A stretch of 64,000 nucleotides of DNA from Sphingomonas oryzagri (GTDB lineage Bacteria; Pseudomonadota; Alphaproteobacteria; Sphingomonadales; Sphingomonadaceae), in NCBI RefSeq assembly GCF_029906645.1, contig NZ_JARYGZ010000001.1, positions 1,421,208-1,485,207 on the forward strand. Reading direction: 5' to 3'. The position numbers and the translations under genes were made by a program. Shown here in pieces: positions 39,623 to 46,413 of this stretch. Under the pieces are notes generated by a model. That model made no database searches and was not told the origin of the DNA. It was given only the letters and a program-made list of their open reading frames with translations. Every line of letters starts with the position of its first letter. The first letter of the stretch is position 1.

Positions 39623-39658
39623 CCGCTCGGGCCGGCTGGGTCGCGCGATCCGGCCGCC

Positions 39659-40900
39659 TCAGCGCGCCGCGCGGCGCGGCATCGCGCGATAATCGAACTC
39701 GGCCTGAGGCCCGGCCTCGAACGGCTGGAAGCGCGGCGGTGCCAGCGTGATCCGGTCACGCCCCTCCATCTTGGAGCGGTAGAGCGCGGTGTCGGCGCGC
39801 TGCATCATATCGGCCAGCGTATCATGGCGCCCGGCCAGCACGGCGATGCCGAAACTCGCGGTGATCCGGTAATCCGGGCCGAATTCCGGCACCGTCGCCG
39901 CGAAGCCTGCGCGAACCCGCTCCATCGCGTCGAACGCGGCGCGATCGCCGGTATCGGGCAGGACCAGCACGAATTCCTCGCCGCCCAGCCTGCCGAACAG
40001 GTCGCACCCGCGGATCACGCTCGAAACATGGGCCGAAAAGCGCTGAAGCGCGACGTCGCCAAGGTGGTGGCCGAAACGATCGTTCACCGCCTTGAAACGA
40101 TCGATGTCGGCGATCACCACCGCCAGCGGCCGTCCCTTGCGCTGGGCCTGCGCGATGAGCGGTATCGCCGCCTGCTCGAAACCGCGACGGTTGAGGATGC
40201 CGGTCAATGGATCGCTGCCCGCCAGCCGCCGCATCCCCTCCGCCAGATCCGCGGCCAGCAGGAACATCGCGAACAGGCCGACGCCGAACAGGCCCGTCGG
40301 CACCCCCATCAGCAGCATCAGGCGGTAGAGGTGGAAGACGGGATCTTCGGTCGGATAACCGCTCCCCGCCGGCGTGCAGAACGCCAGTACGCCCAGCGCG
40401 GTGGTGTAGATGGCGAACAGGGTCAGCATCCAGAACGCAGCACCGCCGGTCGCCAGCCGTCCGTTGCGCCCGCCGGCCCGCAGCGACAGGGCCGAGATCA
40501 CCAGCATGGCGGCGCAGAACAGCACCACCAGCGCGCGCGTGAAACCCGCCTCGCTCGATCGCAGGATCGCTGCGCCCACGAAGAATATCGTGACGCCGGC
40601 CGCCGCCAGAATCGCATCCCAGCGCAGCGCCAGCCCGGCTCGGCGACGGAACCCCAGCGCGATCAGCGCGAAGCTGCCGATCGAGCAGACCGCCGATATG
40701 AGCGTCAGCCCGGAATCGGCAGGAAGCAGCCACACCTTCAGCAGGTTGGCGGACCAGTTCGCGGCGGAAAGCCCGTAGGCCAGCGACCAGAGCGCGGCAT
40801 GAGCCTCGCGGCCGAACGTGCGCCACGCGACAGCGAGCGCGATGCTGAGCAGCAGGCTCGTTGCCACAAGGCCAAACAGGACGATCACCGCGGATTCCAT
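39659..40900 (-). CDS. Membrane-bound diguanylate cyclase (GGDEF)
   Basis: This 413-aa protein has six to seven transmembrane helices in the first 225 residues, then a GGDEF domain. The domain starts LAGSDPLTGILNRRGFEQA, continues VVIADIDRFKAVNDRFGHHLGD, and has the active-site motif GRLGGEEFVLVLP. Five residues before GGEEF is RGCD, matching the RxxD inhibitory c-di-GMP site, so product inhibition is likely. The catalytic residues are intact, and it should make c-di-GMP. The membrane part is not a recognised sensor domain. Confidence 0.9.
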   Translation of the reverse strand: MESAVIVLFGLVATSLLLSIALAVAWRTFGREAHAALWSLAYGLSAANWSANLLKVWLLPADSGLTLISAVCSIGSFALIALGFRRRAGLALRWDAILAAAGVTIFFVGAAILRSSEAGFTRALVVLFCAAMLVISALSLRAGGRNGRLATGGAAFWMLTLFAIYTTALGVLAFCTPAGSGYPTEDPVFHLYRLMLLMGVPTGLFGVGLFAMFLLAADLAEGMRRLAGSDPLTGILNRRGFEQAAIPLIAQAQRKGRPLAVVIADIDRFKAVNDRFGHHLGDVALQRFSAHVSSVIRGCDLFGRLGGEEFVLVLPDTGDRAAFDAMERVRAGFAATVPEFGPDYRITASFGIAVLAGRHDTLADMMQRADTALYRSKMEGRDRITLAPPRFQPFEAGPQAEFDYRAMPRRAAR

Positions 40901-40970
40901 CCCCGGTGCTATCCGACTATGCCTGTGAAGGATTTGCTAAATTTCCGCGCGGTTTTGCGCGATCGGGCGG

Positions 40971-41750
40971 TCAGCGCGCTAGAAAGCGCGCCATCGCCTC
41001 ACCCAGCGCCCTGTTGGTCACCGCGCTCATGTGATTGCCCGGCACCGCCGCATAGGTGCCGTGCGGCAGCGCCTCGGCCAATGCTTCGGACGATCCGTTA
41101 TCGTGATCGTCGCGACCGGACACCACCAGCACCGGCGTTTCGATCGACCGGATGGTCTCGATCGGCGTGTCCACGAAGGTTTCGAGGATGTGGAGCAGAG
41201 CCACCGGGTCTCCGCCTGTCGTCTTGAGGAAGGCTTCCGCCATCCACTCGGGCGATCCGCGCTCGAACGTGCCGAGGTTGGTGAGGATCTTGCGGAAGTG
41301 GCCGCCGCGCCCCTGGGTATGGATCGTGCCCTCCAGCCCCATGCCGGCGCAGATCGCCTTGCCGGGTTTCGCGCCGCGCGCGAGCATCCGCATCGTGGTG
41401 CGCCCGCCCAGCGAATAGCCGGCGAGATCGTAGTCGGTGAGGCCGAGATGCGCCACCAGTGCGAAACAGTCATCGGCCAGCGCATCCTTGGGATAGGCCG
41501 CGACATCGTGCGACTTGGTGCTGTCGCCATGCCCGCGAAGATCCGGCATGATCACGCGGTAGCCTTCGGCCGCGATCCGCTCCGCATGGCCGTAGCGCAC
41601 CCAGTTGACCATCGCGGTCGAGAAGAAGCCGTGGATCAGGACGAGCGGCCGTCCTCCGCCGTTTTCCGGCCCCAGTTCGCGATACGCGATCTCTTCCCCG
41701 TCGAAGCTCGTGAAACGGTGGACGGGCAGTTCAGTCGGGGAGCTTGCCAA
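40971..41750 (-). CDS. Alpha/beta hydrolase
   Basis: This 259-aa hydrolase has the oxyanion strand PLVLIHGFFST, MPDLRGHGDSTKS, nucleophile elbow YDLAGYSLGGRTTMRML, the acid in VLVVSGRDDHDNG and the histidine in VPGNHMSAVT. Substrate unknown. The frame has no ATG near its beginning; TTG 41750 is taken as start because it precedes the conserved N-terminus and overlaps the upstream GFA gene by 20 bases. The start is therefore uncertain by a few residues. Confidence 0.82.
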   Translation of the reverse strand: MASSPTELPVHRFTSFDGEEIAYRELGPENGGGRPLVLIHGFFSTAMVNWVRYGHAERIAAEGYRVIMPDLRGHGDSTKSHDVAAYPKDALADDCFALVAHLGLTDYDLAGYSLGGRTTMRMLARGAKPGKAICAGMGLEGTIHTQGRGGHFRKILTNLGTFERGSPEWMAEAFLKTTGGDPVALLHILETFVDTPIETIRSIETPVLVVSGRDDHDNGSSEALAEALPHGTYAAVPGNHMSAVTNRALGEAMARFLAR

Positions 41751-42177
41751 GAGCCTTCTTCCAGCGATCGACGGCCGGCGCGTGCTCGTCGAGCCGCTTT
41801 CCGGGCAGGTGGGTGACGTCCATCCACGCCTCCAGCGCCGTCTCGATCGAGAAGTTGGAGGTGGGGCGGAAACGGCTTGGGTCGTCGAACGAGCCGACGG
41901 TCAGGTCCATATTCGGGCTGTCGAGGAATTGGAAGCCGAGCGGTGTGCCGCACGTCGCGCAGAAGGGCCGCTTCGCGATCGGCGAGGACTGGTAATAATC
42001 CGGTGGCGAGGTGGTCCATTCCACATCCGCCTGTGCCACGTTCTTGAACGCGATCGAGACGCCGCCCGTCGCCCGCCGGCAATAATTGCAATGGCACAGA
42101 TAGGCCTCGTCGTCGGCGATCCGCACCGTGTAGCGCACGCGCCGGCACTGGCAGCCGCCGGTCATGATCCCGGTCAT
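41731..42177 (-). CDS. GFA family zinc protein
   Basis: This 148-aa GFA-fold protein has zinc ligands in GGCQCRRVRY, LCHCNYCRRATGG and FCATCGTPLGF. A longer C-terminal tail (DVTHLPGKRLDEHAPAVDRW) is typical of one GFA subgroup. The reaction is unproven for this group. It shares a 20-base overlap with the downstream hydrolase and is divergent from pspC. Confidence 0.88.
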   Translation of the reverse strand: MTGIMTGGCQCRRVRYTVRIADDEAYLCHCNYCRRATGGVSIAFKNVAQADVEWTTSPPDYYQSSPIAKRPFCATCGTPLGFQFLDSPNMDLTVGSFDDPSRFRPTSNFSIETALEAWMDVTHLPGKRLDEHAPAVDRWKKALGKLPD

Positions 42178-42210
42178 CCGTTCTCTCCTCCGGCGCGCAG
42201 GATAGGCCGG

Positions 42211-42227
42211 TTGGGATATTTCGCCAA
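42211..42227. promoter_or_regulatory. Candidate PspF operator 1 upstream of pspC
   Basis: The 17-bp site TTGGGATATTTCGCCAA is a TTGG-N9-CCAA palindrome nearly identical to the site at 62852-62868 between pspF and pspA (one base differs). It is centred 94 bases before the GG of the sigma54 promoter. Confidence 0.65.
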
Positions 42228-42239
42228 TCGCGCCAGCCC

Positions 42240-42256
42240 TTGGCGATATTCACCAA
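42240..42256. promoter_or_regulatory. Candidate PspF operator 2 upstream of pspC
   Basis: TTGGCGATATTCACCAA has the same TTGG-N9-CCAA form. It is centred 29 bases from operator 1, about three helical turns, as expected for an enhancer-binding protein that assembles on tandem sites. Confidence 0.62.
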
Positions 42257-42310
42257 TCGGAAAGCCGCCGACCACTATCCGATCGCCCGCATTCCGGGGG
42301 ATTCCGCGAC

Positions 42311-42327
42311 TTGGCATGGCGTCTGCA
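42311..42327 (+). promoter_or_regulatory. Sigma54 (RpoN) promoter of pspC
   Basis: TTGGCATGGCGTCTGCA has the invariant -24 GG and -12 GC separated by exactly ten bases. Transcription would begin near 42338, some 40 bases ahead of the pspC ATG. Confidence 0.75.
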
Positions 42328-42379
42328 AAGCGGCTGTCACGATCGCGGGATAGTCCGCCGGAAGCATGGAGCCGAACCG

Positions 42380-42679
42380 ATGTCCGCCAACCAGACCCAG
42401 ACCGACGCCCCCGCCAAGGACAACCTTCTGGGCATCTGCCATGCCATCGGCGAGGATTTCGGTTTCAACCCGATCTTCCTGCGCATCCCGCTCGCCGCGA
42501 TGATCATCGTCAACGCCAAATGGACGCTGATCGCCTATGCCGCGATGGGCGTACTCGTGCTGGCCAGCCGTCTGCTGATCCGCAAGCCGAAGGCGAAGCC
42601 GGCGTCCGCGATGGTGATCGAGGGCGTCGCCACCCATCGCGAGACGCAGCCCGCCGAGGAACTGGCCATCGCCGCCTAA
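42380..42679 (+). CDS. pspC: PspC-domain membrane protein
   Basis: This 99-aa protein contains a short PspC domain (DNLLGICHAIGEDFGFNPIFLRIPLAAMI) running into a transmembrane segment (TLIAYAAMGVLVLASRLLI) and a cytoplasmic basic tail. PspC senses inner-membrane stress and, with PspB, pulls PspA away from PspF in enterobacteria. It is 20 kb from pspF-pspA-pspB yet has the same operator and a sigma54 promoter upstream, so it is likely a detached member of that regulon. The frame is open from 42311, but ATG 42380 is the first after the promoter. The stop overlaps a convergent GFA gene by three bases. Confidence 0.82.
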   Translation: MSANQTQTDAPAKDNLLGICHAIGEDFGFNPIFLRIPLAAMIIVNAKWTLIAYAAMGVLVLASRLLIRKPKAKPASAMVIEGVATHRETQPAEELAIAA

Positions 42680-43113
42680 GCCGGCCTGAGCGCCGCTGCC
42701 AGGTCGTCCAGCGGCGCGGCCTCCGGCCAGGTCCGCGCGCCCTCTGGCAACGCCAGCCACGGCTGCTTTCGCTTCACCCAGATATGCGCGGCGACCTCGA
42801 TCCGGTGCGACTCGTCCAGTGTCCCCGCCCGGATCACTGCGATCCCCGGCCGCCGCGTGTTCGTGTTGTAGAGCCGGGTATGGCAGGTTCCGCACATGCG
42901 CTGCTGCGACGTGCGGTCCTCGGTGGTGAGATCGTAGCGCACCACCGGCCCGACCACCGACACCTGATCCTCCCGCAGCAGCAACTGCTCGCTGAACGCG
43001 CTGCCGCTCCACGTCTGGCACTGGAGGCAATGGCAGGCGTAGGCGGGCGGGATCGCCTCGATCGCCAGTTCGTAACGCACCGCCCCGCAGCGGCATCCTC
43101 CGCTGATCGACAT
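42676..43113 (-). CDS. GFA family zinc protein
   Basis: This third GFA-fold protein (145 aa) has ligands GGCRCGAVRYEL, ACHCLQCQTWSGSA and MCGTCHTRLYN. The sequence CGTCHT departs slightly from the CGTxL pattern of the two other copies. ATG 43113 has AGGAG seven bases upstream; the frame is open to 43272 but that part is poor coding. Function unproven. It lies between pspC and asd on the minus strand. Confidence 0.87.
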   Translation of the reverse strand: MSISGGCRCGAVRYELAIEAIPPAYACHCLQCQTWSGSAFSEQLLLREDQVSVVGPVVRYDLTTEDRTSQQRMCGTCHTRLYNTNTRRPGIAVIRAGTLDESHRIEVAAHIWVKRKQPWLALPEGARTWPEAAPLDDLAAALRPA

Positions 43114-43175
43114 AGCCCGCTCCTTATGGGACGACGGCCCGGCACATCCACGCCGGACCGTCATGCCATTATCGA

Positions 43176-44204
43176 TCAGGCCGCCTTCTTCAGGTGCCGG
43201 CGGCCGAGCAGCTCGGCGATCTGCACCGCGTTCAGCGCCGCGCCCTTGCGGAGGTTGTCGCTGACGCACCACAGGACGAGGCCGTTCTCCACGGTCGGGT
43301 CCTCACGCACGCGGCTGACGAAGGTGGCGAAGTCGCCGACGCACTCGACCGGCGTCGTGTAGCCGCCATCCTCGCGCTTATCGATCAGCATCACGCCGGG
43401 GGCTTCGCGCAGGATACGCTGCGCGTCCTCGGCGGACAGCTCGTTCTCCATCTCGATGGTGAGCGCTTCCGAATGGCCGACGAACACCGGCACGCGCACG
43501 CAGGTCGCGACCACCTTGATCTTGGGATCGAGGATCTTCTTGGTCTCGACGACCATCTTCCACTCTTCCTTGGTGAAGCCGTCGTCGAGGAAGGAGTCGA
43601 TGTGCGGGATCACGTTGAAGGCGATCTGCTTGGTGAACTTCTTCGCCTCGGCCGCATCGCCGACGAAGATATTGCGGCTCTGCTCAAACAGCTCGTCCAT
43701 GCCCGCCTTGCCCGCGCCGGAGACCGACTGGTAGGTCGAGACCACCACGCGGGTAATCTTCGCCGCATCGTGGATCGGCTTCAGCGCCACCACCATCTGC
43801 GCGGTCGAGCAGTTGGGGTTAGCGATGATGTTCTTACGCGTGTATCCGTCGATCGCCTCCGGATTCACCTCGGGCACGATCAGCGGCACGTCCGGGTCCA
43901 TGCGGTAGAGCGACGAATTGTCGATCACCGTGCAGCCGGCGGCGGCGAAGCGCGGCGCGTGGATCTTGGTCGCCTCCGATCCGATCGCGAACAGCGCGAT
44001 GTCCCATCCGGTCGGATCGAAATGCTCGATGTTTTTGATCGTCAGCATCCGGCCCGTCTCGCCGAACTCGACCTGATCCCCGGTGGAGCGCGACGAGGCG
44101 AGCACCGCGATGTCGTCAATCGGGAACTCGCGCTCGGCGAGAATGGCGAGCATCTCGCGCCCGACATTGCCCGTAGCACCAGCCACCACGACACGGTAAC
44201 CCAT
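43176..44204 (-). CDS. asd: Aspartate-semialdehyde dehydrogenase
   Basis: Asd reduces aspartyl phosphate to aspartate semialdehyde, the branch point for lysine/diaminopimelate, threonine and methionine. The 342-aa protein has NADP-binding VVVAGATGNVGREML, SSRSTGDQV, the catalytic cysteine in NPNCSTAQMVVAL, QSVSGAGKAGMDEL and the histidine-bearing VRVPVFVGHSEAL. ATG 44204 begins directly at the Rossmann strand. The pathway partner dapF is elsewhere in the window (57214). Confidence 0.96.
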   Translation of the reverse strand: MGYRVVVAGATGNVGREMLAILAEREFPIDDIAVLASSRSTGDQVEFGETGRMLTIKNIEHFDPTGWDIALFAIGSEATKIHAPRFAAAGCTVIDNSSLYRMDPDVPLIVPEVNPEAIDGYTRKNIIANPNCSTAQMVVALKPIHDAAKITRVVVSTYQSVSGAGKAGMDELFEQSRNIFVGDAAEAKKFTKQIAFNVIPHIDSFLDDGFTKEEWKMVVETKKILDPKIKVVATCVRVPVFVGHSEALTIEMENELSAEDAQRILREAPGVMLIDKREDGGYTTPVECVGDFATFVSRVREDPTVENGLVLWCVSDNLRKGAALNAVQIAELLGRRHLKKAA

Positions 44205-44413
44205 CTTACTGCTCCAATATGCCTTCGTCTTGCGCAGGATTGCGCGGGCGGCATAGCGCGGCATGGCATTTTGTCCATCCCGGCCATCCATGGTAAAACA
44301 TCGTTGCGGCCAAGCTGGGCTTCAACCCCACTGGCCCCAACCCGATCGCCGACGGGCGATGCCCCGTCCCCGACCGATGGAGAATGATGATCGAACCGTA
44401 GGAGAGTGTCGCC

Positions 44414-45223
44414 ATGGTAGCCGTATCCGCCCCCGCTTCGTCCGCGCCGCCCGCAGCCGTGCCGATCAGACGGATAGGCCCTGCCGACCTCCGCATTTCC
44501 CTGCGCATGGGCTGGGACGATTTCCTGGCGATGCGCGGCGACCTGCTGTTCGTGGCGCTGATCTATCCGCTGGTTGGGCTGGTCACTGCCTTCCTCGCGC
44601 TCGACGGGCTGCCGCTGCACCTCTTCTTCCCGCTCGCTGCCGGGCTGTCGCTGATGGGGCCGCTGGTCGCGGTGGGATTCTACGAGCTGGCACGGCGACG
44701 CGAGGCGGGGCTGGAGAGCGGCTGGAGCCACTTCTTCGATCCGCTGCGCAGCGCCTCGTTCGGGTCGCTGCTTGGCATCGCGATCGGCATGATCGCGCTG
44801 TTCGGATCGTGGGTCTATGTCGCGGGCGCGATCCACGATGCCTTCATGACCAACGTGCCCCCGCCGAGCGTTGGCGCCTTCCTGTCCCGCCTGTTCGGCA
44901 CGGCGGAGGGCTGGCAGATGATGATCGTCGGCAATCTGGTCGGCCTCGCCTACGCGATCGTCACGCTGGCGCTGACCTGGGTGGCGATGCCGATGCTGGT
45001 CGACCGGCCTACCGACAGCTGGACGGCCATCTCCACCTCGCTCCGCGCGATGGCCGCGAACCCGATGATGGCCGCGCGCTGGGGCCTGACGGTGGCGGTG
45101 CTGCTGGTGCTGGGATCGATCCCGGCCTTCGTCGGTCTCGCCGTGGTGCTGCCGTGGCTGGGCTATGCGACCTGGCACCTCTATACGCGCGTCATCGACC
45201 GAGACGCGTGGGCGCGGGCCTGA
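44414..45223 (+). CDS. DUF2189 integral membrane protein
   Basis: This 269-aa protein has five to six transmembrane helices (for example LLFVALIYPLVGLVTAFLAL, FGSLLGIAIGMIALFGSWVYVA, MIVGNLVGLAYAIVTLALTW, LTVAVLLVLGSIPAFVGLAVV). It also has the DUF2189 pattern of a WDDFLAMRGD entry segment, SLMGPLVAVGFYELARRRE and a C-terminal GYATWHLYTRVID. The family has no known function; members are common near respiratory and copper genes in alphaproteobacteria. GGAGAG lies eight bases before the ATG. It is a single gene here. Confidence 0.85.
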   Translation: MVAVSAPASSAPPAAVPIRRIGPADLRISLRMGWDDFLAMRGDLLFVALIYPLVGLVTAFLALDGLPLHLFFPLAAGLSLMGPLVAVGFYELARRREAGLESGWSHFFDPLRSASFGSLLGIAIGMIALFGSWVYVAGAIHDAFMTNVPPPSVGAFLSRLFGTAEGWQMMIVGNLVGLAYAIVTLALTWVAMPMLVDRPTDSWTAISTSLRAMAANPMMAARWGLTVAVLLVLGSIPAFVGLAVVLPWLGYATWHLYTRVIDRDAWARA

Positions 45224-45379
45224 CCGCGCGGCTGGCAGAGGGCACCGGCAAGGGTGGGTTGGTTCGACATCGTACTGTGACACCGACGCCCCGGTGCCCC
45301 TCTGTCCCGGCAAAGGGACGGATCGATTTGGCGCGCATCAACGAGAATACAAACCAAACAGCGCCGACACTTGCGACCC

Positions 45380-46234
45380 CTAACCAAGAGTATTCCTGAT
45401 AAGTTGTTTAAATTTTGTAACTTTTCTTAGAATAATTGGCGGAAATAAATCTTCAATCAATTCTTGCTTCTTTATTGACCAATCAGTTCTATCGCGACTT
45501 CCGGGCCTGACCTTGAATTGAGTGGTATGAGATCTTTTGGATTTATCCCATGTCGACGTATAATAATAAAGTGCTATCGATTTTCTTGATAAACCATCAG
45601 GATGATTGATTGGATTTGGATTGCCGTGCAGACTGTTGTTTGACGTGGTGAATATGACGCACCGGTTGAATGATGGCTCAAACGAACGCACCGCGTGCGT
45701 CATTTGAGCATCCCACAGTTCAAGCTGGCCGCCATATTCGCTCTTCCAGTCCTTGTTGAGATAGATCAAGACTGTGATACGGCGCTCCAGATTGAGTATT
45801 TTGTGATGATTAAAATCGGTGTGGATCGCAAGGGATCCGCCGTTGTGCATTTCATGAAACCCGGCACCAAAAAAATATGGGTCTGGGATCAATCCTTTCA
45901 ATCCAGTAATGTTTTCAAAAATTTTTACAAATGATCTGGAATTAAATGAATAAAAAATCGCCCTTGCAAAATCATCCAGTGTATCTGGATTATAGCTATC
46001 CTTAAGTTTTTCCTGATACCTATTATAATGGTGATTCAGGTCACTCGACTTGCGCTTCTCACAAAAGCGCTCAAAAAGACCATTTATCAATTCATCCGGC
46101 AAGAAATCATCGATCGCGATTGATGGAAAAGGCTTCGCGGACGTGTAGCTACCAGCCAGTTCTTTCCCCTTATGTTCGAATCCGGTCAAAGGGATGAATC
46201 CGGTCCGCGGGTCGATGCCATCCAGATACGCCAT
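45380..46234 (-). CDS. 2-oxoglutarate/Fe(II)-dependent oxygenase, prolyl-4-hydroxylase type, AT-rich
   Basis: This 284-aa protein of the 2OG-Fe(II) oxygenase superfamily has an N-terminal PFPSIAIDDFLPDELINGLF typical of prolyl-hydroxylase-like members. The metal-binding HxD is in LAIHTDFNHH, and NNSLHGNPNPI supplies the distal histidine. The downstream RKSIALYYYT supplies the arginine for 2-oxoglutarate. The substrate is unknown; relatives occur in sugar- and peptide-modification loci. The gene and its flanks are strikingly AT-rich, with runs such as TTTTTACAAATG and codons (AAA, TTT, AAT) rarely used by its neighbours, which points to recent acquisition. It stands alone. Confidence 0.83.
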   Translation of the reverse strand: MAYLDGIDPRTGFIPLTGFEHKGKELAGSYTSAKPFPSIAIDDFLPDELINGLFERFCEKRKSSDLNHHYNRYQEKLKDSYNPDTLDDFARAIFYSFNSRSFVKIFENITGLKGLIPDPYFFGAGFHEMHNGGSLAIHTDFNHHKILNLERRITVLIYLNKDWKSEYGGQLELWDAQMTHAVRSFEPSFNRCVIFTTSNNSLHGNPNPINHPDGLSRKSIALYYYTSTWDKSKRSHTTQFKVRPGSRDRTDWSIKKQELIEDLFPPIILRKVTKFKQLIRNTLG

Positions 46235-46413
46235 ATGCCCTCGCCCGCGTTATCTGTGGACAGCTTTAAGCGCGATCCATGTCGACCCATGCAAACTAAA
46301 AAGAACTAGTTATGGAGCTACATTAAAAAATGTTCATTATTTCGCAATGCAGCCGATAGCCAATGTGATTTTTGGCTATACTTCCCCTAGCGGCCATCCA
46401 TCGCGAGATGCCT

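Noticed and set aside
45224-45379. Small ORFs between the DUF2189 gene and the oxygenase gene
   Set aside because: Short frames without ribosome site or family resemblance; I see nothing supportable in this 156-base gap.
46360-46395. Inverted repeat TAGCCAA / TTGGCTA as a peptidase-gene terminator
   Set aside because: Only a 7-bp stem and no T-run on the minus strand; more likely part of the AT-rich island.
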